From Alitta virens (taxonomy: Eukaryota > Annelida > Polychaeta > Phyllodocida > Nereididae): a DNA stretch of 64,000 bases. Made by a program: the position numbers and the translations under genes. Below are positions 24,583 to 37,230 of this stretch, piece by piece (position 1 is the stretch's first letter; each line of letters begins with the position of its first letter). Below the pieces are notes generated by a model. The model had not been told where the DNA came from. It saw nothing but the letters and a program-made list of their open reading frames with translations, and made no database searches. The stretch covers positions 8,750,407 through 8,814,406 of the forward strand of contig OW028584.1 in NCBI GenBank assembly GCA_932294295.1, given 5' to 3'.

Positions 24583-25343
24583 ATGAATTGTACTTGCAAC
24601 TGCCCAGGAAATGATGCTAAACTTTTATACTTGGTCTATACGATGCTTGCAGGGATCATGCTAATATTAAGCATTCAACTATTCGTAAGTGGAATTTAAA
24701 CAATAATTCACCTCTCTCTAGTTCTATGAATTTATATATAAATAGTTATGTTATAATGAATTAGTGGAATTTAACAGTGATATAAATTTATAGATAACTC
24801 GAATATCATTGCAGTAATTAATTTACGGTTTTATAATGATATTTTTTCCTAACTTTTAGGGTGCAGCCAGAACGAAGAAAATAGTCCACTTTTGTGCTGA
24901 GAGGTTGTCAGCGTTTACACGAAATGCGGAGACGGAAACGGAGCAGTAAGTTTATTTTCACAAGTATTCTGGTTAATTCTGATTACTTTTATAACTATCA
25001 CTCAATTATATAGAGAAATATCTCAAAAATAATCCTTTCCCTTTCCAGAAACCAGGACTTGGAAGTTGGTTCAGACGAGACTGTGAGAACCAATAACCCC
25101 ATATTCACAGTCCCAACCCTCCCAGTATCACCATCCTTCCCACATCAATGGAGTATCCCAACTCTTCTTACTCCCGCTCCTAGAACCCCGGCTCGCTCCC
25201 CATCGGCTCACTCCCCATCGGCTCACTCCCCATTGGCTCACTCCCCATCTCGACGCTCCTCTACCCCACCCTCTATTGCCTACGTCCACGCTACCCAGAC
25301 CCAATCGACTAGATCCAAACGTTATGCCGAATCGTCCTTATAA
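24583..25343 (+). CDS. spliced small membrane protein, 3 exons (24583-24684, 24860-24945, 25049-25343)
   Basis: Exon 1 encodes MNCTCNCPGNDAK and a single transmembrane segment (LLYLVYTMLAGIMLILSIQLF). It ends at C|GTAAGT in phase 0. Exon 2 begins after TTTTAG and ends CA|GTAAGT in phase 2. Exon 3 begins after TTTCCAG and stays open for 98 codons. All three frames agree, which is strong support for the model, giving about 160 residues. The C-terminal tail is Pro/Ser-rich with four SPSAH-type repeats (25,193-25,250). A TATA-like word (GAATATAAGG) lies about 85 bases upstream of the ATG. Predicted as a membrane-anchored protein with a disordered tail; function unknown. Introns of 175 and 103 bases are short, like others in this module. 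Confidence 0.65.
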
Positions 25344-25411
25344 ATATTGTTAATTTTTTTATTTGTATTGTGATAATTGTGGTTTTTTATTATTTTTATA
25401 ATACATTTTTT

Positions 25412-27990
25412 TTACCTGAAATACTTCGTTCGTATCGGTTCTAATATTATATCTAAGGGTTTGGTTGAGACACCATCAGCTAATACTTCCCTTTTAGGAT
25501 AAAAATAAGCGAATCCGGCTCTATTCTGTTGGTATGTGAAAATAGTATTACTTTAACTGATAAATCCTACATTGGTAGAGCTACGGCTTTCCTTAGTTTC
25601 CAAAACGCTTTTAAATATTTCTAGAGGGTTTTTGACTCTGTTTTTGGATATACCTTTAGAACTAAACTTACAATGGTCTTTGTTGGCTACGATATAGGTT
25701 TTAGAACAGAGTCCATAGAATATCTCAACTTCGTATTCACGTTTAAATAACCCAGGGCAACGATTGTCATATTTAGTGTGTTCTGGGCAACAAGTTCTTG
25801 GAAACCAATGAGTTTCAGCATCAACGTCTCTAACTGAACAATATCCATTTAACTTATGCTTATATTCATCTAAGAGTTCTGGTTTAATCACATCTTGCAA
25901 TGTTTCCCCTGCTATTGAAAAGTAATTGCTATCGGTATCCATCTGAAGCATTTGAAACTTATCTCTCGGAACGTATTTACAGAGAAAATCGTAATAGAAT
26001 TCTAACATTCTTAACTTGGCATTTTGCAGAATGAAAAAACCTATTTGAATTGGTAAATCTAACTTAATCTTGTTTTTTTGAGATTCGATTTCATAAAATT
26101 CGTAATCATCAGAAAGTTGGGTCATGGATTTGAATCCTTTCTCGTTAGCTTTGAGGCAAGCCTCATTCTCACCTTCTACATATCTAACATCGTCTGCTTC
26201 AGTTTATTAAGGATAGTTGATCCATAGGCAGAATTTCCTATAAGTTTTGATAAGTCAGCAATTATTGAGAGATCAGGATCTCTATCTCCTGCTCTCCTGG
26301 CCTCTGTCACATTGCTAACAAATTCCTGAAAGCACTTCATTCTGTTATATTCTATGACTTGGTGAATTTTGGATACAACTAAACCGTGCTCTAAATACCA
26401 TTTCAACAAAGGTGTAGCAAATAGCATTTTCCTAGCTTTCATTCCTCCTACCAACAGTCTTCTAGGTTTTGTACTCACTCCTGATTCTCGAGCAAAGTTT
26501 TGCATATGCTCACCAATTGCTTCAAATGGTATGTCTGTTGTGCAAAATATTGGTGCCATCTCACTAAAATAATCGTATGGTGTCAAGTTATCCTGTTGTT
26601 TGAACCCTGGTTCCCATTCTTCAGGGACTGCAATGTATACTGCTACCATACCGAATAGTTCATCCCGTTTCACTGCTTCTAAAATTTCCTTTTCTGTCAG
26701 AGTTTTCTTATGTTTTTTGAAAAACTTTGGTCTCTTGTTTTCGATGAATTGTTGTAAGTCAGGAGTATCTTTAATCATTTTCAGAAATTCGCACTCCCAT
26801 ATCTCTTAAAGTTTGTATCCTAGACTCCTGTAGTAGTTATTCCTATCCTGTCTAATTTTCTGAGTGAGTAACCCTTTCTTCTTTTCTTTCTCAGATACAT
26901 TTTTATTCATTAGTGGACAATGTCCTCTGTGGTGGTGGAAATAGCAACCATCGTACTGATATATTTTTGTCATATTATTTGAACAAGATACTCCATCAGC
27001 AAAGAAACGACCATCTCTCTTTTCCTTATTTCCATTTCGTTTATGCCAAATCTTTAGATTTCTTTTATGACTTAAATAATCCATCCAATAGAACATGTTA
27101 TCATATCTATCCCTCACCACAGGTTTAAATTCATCTTTCGCGTGTCTTCTAATGAATGAACCCACTGGAAATTCTTTACTGAAGGCATATAGATATAACG
27201 CATTAGCGTCATACCCTATTATTTTCTTCACCCGATTATTACCACACCGAATAAATGTCTTATCTCGCTGAGCTTGTCTGTGGAAAATAATAGAAGCTCC
27301 TCCAATTATATTCTGTAAATAGGAGAAGTAAATATCCGAATTTTTTTGGTCAATCAGAGAGAAATAGGCACCATTTTTCTCTGCACTCTGAAAAACTAAC
27401 TGTCTTGCTATTCCTGGAACACTAATGGAGCTTTTGAAAATATCTATTTGCTTAACCTTATAAAAGTCCTGCAGCTTCATAACTGCTTTAACGAATGGTG
27501 CGACATCTAAATTATTATACCATATAAGAAAATCTTTAAAACAACTCATATTTTCGCTCATCCAAACTGTTTTCAACCATTCGTAATTTTCAAATGTCTC
27601 CAGGACATTACATTGCTTTAGATTAGAGTAGAATACTTCGTATGAAGGTAATTCTGGATAATCTAACTTGGAGGGATCATCAAAAAATTTGTATGGAAAA
27701 TATCCTTTCTGTTCTTGAATTTTAAAAGCTTTTAAAAAGCTAGAATAACTCGTTCCAGGTGCCAGGTAATTGATGATATCTAAGAATTTAAACCTCTCAT
27801 TTGCTAGACAGGAGTATGAATTGTTTTTCTTCACAACAAACTTATGTTCTATGTTATGCATCTCTAAACAACGAGCTATTTCCCTTTTGATTAAATTCAT
27901 ATCATATTTTGCTGAATTAAATCCTAAAACTGGAATCAGGGTGCAATAATGTTCAAATGTTTCAATCATGTTTTGAATTTTTTTGCGCAT
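25412..27990 (-). pseudogene. protein-primed family B DNA polymerase, broken, N-terminus missing
   Basis: Motifs occur in the family order. The Exo II-like FNSAKYD is near 27,920-27,900 and the Exo III-like YNNLDV near 27,520. Pol A DANALYLYA is near 27,210-27,184, Pol B KLIGNSAYGS near 26,215-26,245 and Pol C DTDS near 25,935. A C-terminal FTYQQNRAGFAYFYP block also belongs to this family. Such polymerases replicate Polintons and adintoviruses from a terminal protein primer. Breaks seen are an in-frame TAA at 26,806-26,808, a frameshift near 26,190, and an in-frame TAA at 25,553-25,555. The Exo I region is absent because the 22 bp repeat array begins at about 27,993. Reading remains clear between breaks, so decay is fairly recent. 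Confidence 0.88.
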
Positions 27991-27992
27991 TA

Positions 27993-28411
27993 TACAAAGC
28001 TCCGCTGCGAAGTCTACATAGCTCCGCTGCAAAGTCTACAAAGCGCCGCTGCGAAGTCTACAAAGCTCCGCTGCGAAGTCTACATAGCTCCGCTGCAAAG
28101 TTTACAAAGCGCTGCTGCGAAGTCTACAAAGCTCCGCTGCAAAGTCTACAAAGCTCCGCTGCGAAGTCTACAAAGCTCCGCTGTGAAGTCTACATAGCTC
28201 CGCTGCAAAGTCTACATAGCTCCGCTGCAAAGTCTACAAAGCTCCGCTGCGAAGTCTACTAAGCTCCGCTGCGAAGTCTACAAAGCTCCGCTGCAAAGTC
28301 TACAAAGCTCCGCTGCGAAGTCTACATAGCTCCGCTGCGAAGTCTACAAAGCTCCCCTGCGAAGTCTACAAAGCTCCGCTGCGAAGTCTACAAAGCTCCG
28401 CTGCGAAGTCT
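27993..28411 (+). repeat. 22 bp tandem array, about 19 units
   Basis: The unit is CAAAGCTCCGCTGCGAAGTCTA with few variants (CTGCAAAG and TACATAGC forms). Units abut without unique spacers, so this is not a CRISPR-like array. ORFs across it are repeat artefacts. The first codons of the neighbouring polymerase ORF track run into it. Confidence 0.95.
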
Positions 28412-29610
28412 ACACAGTACGGTGGCCCATATCTTTAATTTAGACAGTCAGTCAGGGATAGATATATTTTATAGACATTTTACGTAACAAGAATTAGTGT
28501 TAATTGTTGACCATGAAGGATTTAAGGATCTTGGTGTAATAAAAAACTGAGTTGAAAACAAGTGTGAATCAATGTCAATAAAAGCCATATATTAAATCCT
28601 TCAGTAGATAGGAGATAAGATAAAGGAAGGATAAGATATAGGATAGATAGATAGATAAAGGATAGATAGATAGATATGAAATTTATAAAAACACCCATTT
28701 AATATTTATTTAAACTGTTATAAAAGAAACACATTTAGAGGAAAGGTCTAAATATAAAAAACATAAGAAGACAATACAGTCATCAATATAAACAAATGTT
28801 TAAAATGGATTATTCAATTATACTACAGATCTGAGGCTCTTTTATTGCAAATTGCACTTGACTATAGATATTGATGACACCTTACAACAAAGCATTAAAA
28901 GTAAATGGCAATTAACCGATAGCAGCAGAGTTGTTTTGACTTCGCAGCAGAGCTGATTTGACTTCGCAGCGGAGCTGATTTGACTTCGCAGCGGAGCTGT
29001 TTTGACTTCGCAGCAACTTCGCAGCAGACTCAATTGCATCAAGAATTCCTGTTGCGTCGAAATTGTACTTATGGGCCACGGTAGTCTGTCTACTTATGTT
29101 TCATATTTAAAAAAAAGACTTCAAAGCAGAACTTAAATTGTCAACTCATCAGTTTTTATATTTAGACCTTTCCGCTTAATGTTTTTCTTTTATAACAGTT
29201 TAAATAAATATTAAATGGGTGTTTTTAAAAATTTATCTATCCTTTATCTATCTATCTATCCTTTATCTTATCCTTCCTTTATCTTATCTTATCTCCTATC
29301 AACTGAAGGATTTAATTCACACTTGTTTTCAACTCAGTTTTTTATTACACCAAGATCCTTAAATCCTTCATTGTCAATTAACACTAATTCTTGTTACGTA
29401 AAATGTCTGTAAAATCGATCTATCCCTGACTGACTGTCTAAATTAAAGATATGGGCCACCGCAGTGGTGTAGACTTCACGGCGGAGCTGTGTAGAATTCG
29501 CAGCGGTGTAGACTTAGCAGCGGAGCTGTGTAGAATTCATTCCGCAGCGTCGAAATTTCCTAGTGGCATCTAGAAACCCTGTTGCGTCAAAATTGTACTT
29601 ATGGGCCACG
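27993..29610. mobile_element. foldback-type element with long inverted repeats
   Basis: Arms of about 350 bases (28,414-28,780 and 29,150-29,465) are reverse complements with moderate divergence; for example GGTGGCCCATATC at 28,423 pairs with GATATGGGCCACC at 29,448. Arrays of a 22 bp unit lie in opposite orientations on the left (27,993-28,411), in the middle (28,925-29,030) and on the right (29,463-29,540). A direct repeat around TTGTACTTATGGGCCACGGTA occurs at 29,063 and 29,592. It lies where the polymerase N-terminus should be, so it most likely inserted into the polymerase gene. No target duplication was identified. Confidence 0.7.
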
Positions 29611-29929
29611 GTAACTTTACAGGATCTGCTCATTTCAACCGCTCGATGAGAAATTTGGCACTCCTTAAACATTGGCATCATTAGACATGTAAGTATATGG
29701 TGCATTGTTATCCTAAAACCAATTAACCTAGGATTCAGGGAACAATTGTAGATGTGAATCTATTTTGTATCTTCCAATAAATATACATTGCTCAGGATTA
29801 AAAGCCACCCTCACACTGCAAAGCAAAACCTTGTTTTTACAATACACCACAGTGATTATGCATTTGTGTTATTTTTTTTCTTAAACACGTTCAATATTTC
29901 AGCCATGAGAGGCCGAGTTTAGACTATCT

Positions 29930-30150
29930 CACTATTAAGATCACCTCACTGTTAAGACTACCTCACCATTAAGACTACCTCACCATTAAGGACTGCTTCA
30001 CTTTGTAAGACTGCCTGAAGACCAACTCACTATTAAGACCACATACTTATAAGATCACCTCACTAATAAGACCACATCACCTCCCTATAAAGCCACCTGC
30101 CTCACTATCAAGATCACTCACTTTTTAAGACCACACTGTTAAGCCACTAA
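29930..30150. repeat. degenerate minisatellite, unit about 20 bp (AAGACTACCTCACCATT)
   Basis: About ten degenerate units share ACCTCAC-TTAAGA words, with drift in spacing and sequence towards the right. Confidence 0.75.
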
Positions 30151-30439
30151 ACTCTTGAACCAATAAACTTGACCACATAAATTGTATATACAGCAATAAA
30201 CTAGCAGTTGGCAATAGACTTTCTATTAATCTTTTGTTTAGTTTTTAGATGTTATCCAAATAGTTAAATTGGATCTTAGTCGTAAGACACCATTCAAAGG
30301 ATTAAGAGCCTAAATATTTTATATATTAAATTCATCATTACGAATTCATATCATATTTTAATGTATTACTGAGATAGAATAAACTCTGGTATTATCTGTC
30401 AATGGTAAAATTGCACGCACAAAACCCTCAGCAAATCCC

Positions 30440-31340
30440 ACATAGCACACAGGCATCATTAAAACTGTTCGATATTCATCCGACAAGTAGGAGGGTGGGT
30501 GTTAAACTTTTGTTTCCAGAGCTAAACTCTAACACTAATGCACTTGCCCTAATGAAATTTCAGTAACACTCTATATGACCTAGTGGTGCCTTTTGATAGG
30601 CACACTGACATATCTCAGCTAAAATATTATTCTTGAGTGTTTATATAGTGTGTGGATGAACCAAAATGATTGCCACTTGGCCTACATAGCCTGTTACGCA
30701 ATGCTAATTAGAGTCCAAGATGTCTTATTTTTTTAACTCTTAAATTTCTTGTTCAAAATATTCTGACAAGTGTGAAAATATTACAGGGTTCCCCGCAGGT
30801 TATTACAAAGTCTGATAAAGTCTTACTATATTTTTGTAAAAAAAAAGGCCCTTAATTAGTCTTACTTTTGTCCACTATGTCTTGTATTGTCTTATTTTGA
30901 TGCAAATGTACTTGGATATTAACATCCACATTGTAATATTCAGATGAGTCGTGGTGGAGGCGCTGGGGCAGAGTGTGACGATGTTTATTCAGTGCATCAG
31001 TTGAATGTCAGTTCCGTGACCTGTTGAATTGGTGATACCATGTACTCAGTGTTTAGGCCTGGCCAAGAGAACGACCCAAACTATGGGGTATATGTGTAAC
31101 ATTGTGTGGACTTCAAGCCTTACCATCTCATAATTACATCTGCCATCGGCTGCTGGTAAAATAACATGGAAAGCTTTAGACCAGTAACACTGAAACAATA
31201 CAAGGAAATGGGTGCCTATAGTATATAAAATAAGGGTATTCAGAGACTTTTTGCATTTTTGTTGTACAGTAGGCTACCAACAGGCCATGTCTCACTCTAC
31301 CTGTCAGCTTGTCTCACAATACCCCACCAGTGGGGATCAA
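30440..31340 (+). repeat. dispersed repeat, copy 2
   Basis: It shares two blocks with 14.34-14.80 kb. One runs from ACACAGGCATCATTAAAACTG to AATTAGAGTCCAAGATGTC, and the other lies around GTGTGGACTTCAAGCCTTACC. A related fragment is at 34,500-34,610. Confidence 0.6.
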
Positions 31341-34300
31341 TGAGGCAAATGACTTGCATTGACACTGTGTTGAATTACAACTCCTGGCTTTCCTAAAACT
31401 GCTGGAAAGTATGCCCAATAACATAACCTACATCTGAGTAGGAAGCCAGTTATGTCCTGAGTTTAGAATTTTTGTTACAATTGAAAACGAAAAATTGTCT
31501 CATTGTTCCCCACTCGCCCCTATATAGCTTTAACTTTAAAACTTCATTATGTCATTAACTGCACACTTTTTCCATAATATGGAAAAATATGAACAAAATG
31601 GTTGACAATTGTGTTGTTTGCTACATTGCCCCAAACCCTGGTACACTATTTTTAACGTGTTTCTTTTTTCAGAGCTTAGATGCAACCAAAATTGTGACAT
31701 GTCACTAAATCCATTGATACTTTGTGAAATTTATGTACTTGGTAAAGTAACTTCACTGATTTAATTTTAGATCACTAGTCCTTATGGTTGCCATGGAAAC
31801 GATTTATTTATGGAATTAGTGTACTTGGTAAAGCAACTTCACTGATTTAATTTTAGATCACTAGTCCTTATGGTTGCCATGAAAACGATTTATCATATTT
31901 GCCCCCCCCCCCCCCACCCTCTCCACAAACTACTAAGAAAAACTTAACAATTTGTGCTTTTTAACTATTTAGATGCTATGAAAAAATAACCAGCCATAGT
32001 TTTCATATGAATCTTCATCTTGCCATGGAGCATCTATTTCCATCTCTAGTGAGCTATGCCAGAGGCAGGAAGCAGACACCATGTGCACAGTATACGTTTA
32101 CCTGTTGCACTATACCTTGAAAAATCAATTTTCATAATAAAATCATGATGCTCTCATAAAATTAAGTAACTAGCATCATTGGCGATGGAGATGTTTTGTA
32201 ATTTTTTTTATTTAGTTTGCAACGCATTTAAACATGCTTAATTAATATTACCACTCTATAATCGCGTACACATGAAATACAATTTGGCTGGCTTCTTTTG
32301 GTACTTAAATAAATGCTTATATTAACATACATATCTGACCCTGCCCCTGTCATCAATCAATCAATCAATCAATCCGATTCATGTGAAAAGTTTTTTTACA
32401 ATTTCCGCTAGGGGCGCTGGTGGTCAGTGATGGATATATGTACCATGTCGTTCTCTTGTGTTAAGATATACCGTAGGCAGAATTTCTACCTTAAGTTGGT
32501 CATTAAATGTAGGATTTCACTCAGACAGCCTTTACACATTGTAACAAACTTATAATGATGATTTCGATCATTGTCATTTTCACGTAATTTTGGCAATTAA
32601 CATGCTCACAGCAATTTTGGGGATTTTTCCTTTTTCCGCAGCCTGCAGTTTTTTCTAGCGCTATCTTCTTGTATTCCTCCTGTGTACTCCAGACAGCAAA
32701 ACTTTGCTTTGTTTTTACAAAAGCCTGCCCAAAACTTAAATTTAAAAGACATTTTACCTGAGAATTCAGCATGAAATCAACGAAAAACTGGGAAATTTTG
32801 CCGTAGATTTAATGCAACCTATCATTTGATGTGCAGCTAAATATTCTAGAGTAAATGACTCAAAAATGATCAAATTGAGTATTTTTTTATTTTTTTAACC
32901 TGATAAAACAGAAAGATGCTATATTTGTTTGATTATATTAATGATCTGAGTGGCTGCTTTGCATACAATAGAACCCCTCGGCAGCTTAAAAAATAGAATT
33001 TGAATTGAATAAATATATATGGACTGATGCAGCAGCATTCCCTCATTAAATTTGAGAAAATTTAACAATGAATTCTGGCCTAAGTGTAAAATTATTACAA
33101 TAGACCTCTGAATTTATTAATACGTGGGCAAAATAGTGAAGTACCTAGCTGTAGATGCAGCGCAAACCCTTTTGAGTAAAGAAGAATCAGCCATAACTTT
33201 TCCTTTCTTTCTAAAATGAAATGGTGATATTAGTTTATTTGCCATAAGCACCATTGGATGCAGCAGGCAGTTGAGATAGGGAGGTTTGGGAAAATAAAAT
33301 TATTTCACATTTTCTCCTCATTACTATTCGAGTTCTGCTCCGGAAACGAAAAATATATATCTTTAATATTTTCCTGATTTCATAAAACATAGCTCAGACA
33401 TGTTATATAACGCCAAATTATGTTAATGTACATGCAAAAGTGTTAGAGTTCTGCTCCGGAAACGAAAGTAAGATGCCCGGCCACCCAGCACACGGACAAC
33501 TTTTTACCAAAGTAACTGCAATACATTCGGCAAACGTTTTTGTCGAGGGTAATATCTGGTATTTTGTCATGATTTCTAACTGTATGCGAGACGCTAGCCA
33601 AGCACAATTCATGCAGCAGTCTTTATATTTTTTTCATGGGATTATTTGTGCACGTAGTTTCACAGCCTTCCTACCATCTGAATCTATTTTATACTGAAAA
33701 ATAATAACACTATTACTAATCTTGACATGCTGTTATTTTTCCAAAAGCATCATTTCCATGCAGTAAATCAGCAATTTTAACTTCTGTTTCTTAAAATGTT
33801 TTTTTAGATATTTTTATCACTGAATGACTTAGTCAGCCAATAAAACCTAATTACTCATATTTAATGATTTGAAATGTTGATAGTCGGCACAGATGCGTTT
33901 ATACTGTCCAGACAATATTTATTCATCCTGTTGCAAATACCGCGAGAAGTGCAGGACTGCTGCCAGGCTAGCGAGACACTGTGTCACTGTGATGTTAAAA
34001 AAATTCTGTTATATAAACGTAGCACAATAGCACAGTCATGAATATTCATGAGGTTTAATATGCGTTGCTGATGGAGCATTTCATGAATATCTATGACTGG
34101 CTGTTTGGAATATTAATTGTCATTAGACTTTCAGTAGATTTTTATTACATTTATCACGTGATCGTTGCATAGCACGTAACAGACAGCATTTGAACATTCC
34201 TGTTTAGGTTGTTTGGGTGTCATTGATACTATGAAAATCAAGACTAAAAATAGCATACATTACATATCCTGATATCAGTTACTAATGCCAGGCAATAAGT

Positions 34301-36060
34301 GTATCCGCATCAAAAATGTTCATGACTCTATTTCACAGTGGAGATTCAGGAGAGCCAATGTGATGTAAATACAACATGACTTGTTCAACTCTCGTGGATT
34401 CATCTGTTTAATAGGTAAGAAATGATTTTAAATATTCTACCTAAGGCACTCTTCATGAGCTACTCGATGTCTATGCTGAGGCAAAGTAATACCTCACACG
34501 TGAGGTAAATGTGTAACGTGGTGTCAATCCAACCTTATCATCTCATCATTAAGTCTGTCTCCGGCAGCTGGTCATATGAGCTGACTAAACTTCAGACCAA
34601 GTACCATTGAGACATAGACATAATAAGTTTTATTGCCAAAGTCCTAATTTACACGAAAACCATGAAATATTTATTGACTGTACTGATACCAGTTTCATCT
34701 AATGTACAGATTTTGTGTACAAATGTATATGGGACTGTCATGGTTGCTGTTGCTTTGTTCGAGCCATCTAAATAATCTGTGAAATTGAAAATTGAAGTTG
34801 CCTCACAGTTTATCAATGAGTGTTTTCCGTACACAGTTCAAATAAAATTATTTGATTTTTTAGCTAATATTTCTTTGAAACGGTCAGAGAATAGTATATT
34901 ATATATGAGATCACTTCCTAGTATTTTATGATTCGTGTTATTGGTGAGGTCATATATGCCATGTACTGCTTGAATCCGCCATGTACAGCTTTAAAGTTTA
35001 ATATGGTAGAATTTAATTCTGTGTAATGGGCTGTATCATCATCAGGGAGTAGAAAGAGGCTCATGCTTGAACAGGCCTGCCAAGGGTGCAATTGTACAGT
35101 CGGCAGAGTATGTGTCTCACTAAATGAAGACTCTAAGCTTAATAAATACAGTTAGTTTAATAATATGGTCGACTCTAGACAGCTGTAGAAACCTATTCCT
35201 GGTTGTATGGCTGTAGCCAAGGGTGAATAAAATGTTTTTATGCCTGGTGGGAACCCCAGGCATACTTTGAAATGTGCCTGGCAAATTCGCGTAAAATTTT
35301 ATCTTTCCAGAAACTTAAGGTTTTGGTAAAATATTTGTGAGCGCAGTGTTATACACCTATTACCATGAATCTAGGCATCAACATGGTATGCAATAATACA
35401 ATAGATACAGGATATGACTATATGTACATTGTACATGCACACATGTACGCAGTCTGTCTGTTACATATGGTGGTCAAAAATTCAAGTTAAATTGTATTCA
35501 AGTACAGAATATCAATTTCCGATATTACAGAGTATGGTCAGGATATGACTAAATGATAATATCACACACGTCTAGTGATCTACACTAGATCCAGATGATG
35601 GACTTCGTCATCAACACATGAGATCACATAGAAGTAAAGTAAGATATTTTTTAATATCAAATTTAAATATGAAGCATTCATAATTCATAAGTGTGTGTTA
35701 TAAATATGCAATATGCAGAGGCTGTGACAAATCACCTTAGTTCACTCAAGCTATTCAAACTGGTCTTATGTAGTTATACACAAAGTAAGAGTGTATTTTC
35801 CAAACAAATACAACTTTCCTTTGTATAATTAAGTAGTTAAGAATTCTCAAGATTAAACTTTTTAAATAGCTAAAGTAAGTAACTATTAATTTATTTTGAA
35901 TACAGTAATAGCAATTAAAATCATTGTGGCTTGAACGAAATATGATTATGGTGTGAAAAAATGTTTCCAACTGTGTTCTTGACCTGATACATTAAATATC
36001 CATCATTCATTATTATAAAACCATTTAACAATTTTGAACTTAATGCTGTGATGTGTATAA

Positions 36061-36850
36061 ATGGTTAAAGCCAGCCAGCCGCTTCTGTCTACTGTGAGGG
36101 GTGTAAGGGGTGTGGCCTTTGAATGGTTCCGGAGCTACCTAACAAACAGAAAACAATACACAGAGTGTAGAAAACAATACACAGAGTGTAGAAAACAATA
36201 CACAGAGTGTAGGTCAGCCACCTCCCCTAAACTTCCAATTAAATATTGTGTGGCTCAGGATTCGACCTTGGGTTTCTTTTATACATCAATGACATTGTTA
36301 ACACGCCCTCTAATGCAAAATTTGCTGATGACACCAATTTATTATTAGAAAATGAAATTTTTTATGTTGTAGTCAATTTAGCCAACACTGAATTAAATCA
36401 AAATGATTTGTGTCAAATAAGCTTTCACTTAATGTCGACAAAATTAAATTATTCATATTTCGGATTGCTAATAAAACTATCCCTACTATCCCTGCAATTA
36501 CAATCAATAGCAAAGAAATACAAAATATTTCAGAATAAAATTCCTTGGGGTCTTCATGTATGAGCTTCTCAACTGGAAATTTCACATCAATGATAAAAAT
36601 AAACATTTATCGAAGAATCTTGCCATAATACATCGCATCAAAAACTTCATCTCATTAAGTACTAGAAAATATATTATGGGCTGATACATCCACAACTCAG
36701 TTATGGAGTTTTGCCGGGCACCACCTATTCTAAAGAGATTTCACACTTAAAAACTTTACAAAAAAGAGTTGTAAGATTAATTGTACAAACGAGATACAAC
36801 TCCCGCAGTAAGCCAATATTCCGTTCCTTAAGTATCCCTGCAAACACAAG
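36061..36850 (+). pseudogene. non-LTR retrotransposon reverse transcriptase fragment
   Basis: The order of peptides is that of a CR1/L2-like reverse transcriptase: FEWFRSYLTNRKQYTE, then LYINDIVN, then the catalytic-box variant FADDTNLL (36,320-36,345), then LLNWKFHIN, and a C-terminal LQKRVVRLIVQTRYNSRSKP string. Frameshifts separate them. A 16-18 bp unit (AAACAATACACAGAGTGTAG) is repeated three times at 36,152-36,212, an expansion inside the coding region. It is 5' truncated; the 3' end merges into a different repeat at about 36,840. Confidence 0.7.
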
Positions 36851-37230
36851 CATATTGTGACAATCTTGTCACAACATTGTATAATATTGTCACAATATTG
36901 TAGATCATATTGTCGCAGTATGAAAGTGCGGATCCTAGAAAAGTGTTCGGCAACATTTCTGATAATATTCCCAAAAACATTATGAATATATTATTTTTAT
37001 AAGTAATCCTTCCAACACAATATTGTGAGAATATTTTCAAAGCATTGACATGTTTAACTAACATTTTGAGAGTGTTGCAGATCATATTGTCACCACATTA
37101 AAGTGTCCACAGTAGAAACATTATTGCACATGTTTCCATGAAATATAGCCAGAAGATACTCATGATATTGATATTATTGTATTGAACAAATACTGTGACT
37201 ACTTGCAGAACATATTGTCACAAGATTGAA
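36850..37230. repeat. repeat built on ACAATATTGT palindromes
   Basis: The words TTGTCACAAYATTGT and CACAATATTGT recur several times with intervening homologous blocks such as GATCATATTGTC (36,903 and 37,079). It interrupts the end of the LINE fragment and is probably a small non-autonomous insertion. Confidence 0.5.

Larger units (their letters stand above)
20138..27990. mobile_element. endogenous Polinton/adintovirus-like replication module
   Basis: This is a compact stretch of closely spaced genes on both strands, unlike the sparse host DNA around it. In order it holds a RING protein (-), a spliced membrane protein (+), an ORF and a CARD protein (- and overlapping), a spliced small membrane protein (+), and a protein-primed family B DNA polymerase (-). 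The polymerase is of the kind found in Polintons, adintoviruses and relatives. No integrase, packaging ATPase, protease or capsid gene is seen in this stretch, so it is partial. The left edge meets Harbinger DNA and the right edge meets the foldback repeat. No terminal inverted repeat of the element was found. Confidence 0.65.
29611..36050. other. gene-poor region with dispersed and simple repeats
   Basis: There are no supportable genes. Noted inside are a minisatellite (29,930-30,150), dispersed repeats (30.44-31.34 kb and near 34.5 kb), a direct duplication around GATCACTAGTCCTTATGGTTG at 31,771 and 31,856, and a C-run at 31,901. A short CAAT tract lies near 32,352-32,376. Paired ATGAATATTCATG and CATGAATATCTATG words (34,038 and 34,082) form an imperfect inverted pair. 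Confidence 0.6.

Noticed and set aside
27949..28262. ORFs of 82 and 101 codons over the 22 bp array
   Set aside because: They encode only the repeat unit in shifted frames (SSAAKSTKLRCEVY-type); simple tandem-repeat artefact.
27993..28411. Possible CRISPR-like array
   Set aside because: Units abut directly without unique spacers, and the DNA is eukaryotic.
29514..29705. Minus-strand ORF that might hold the lost polymerase N-terminus
   Set aside because: No exonuclease motif or family string can be read; mostly foldback sequence.
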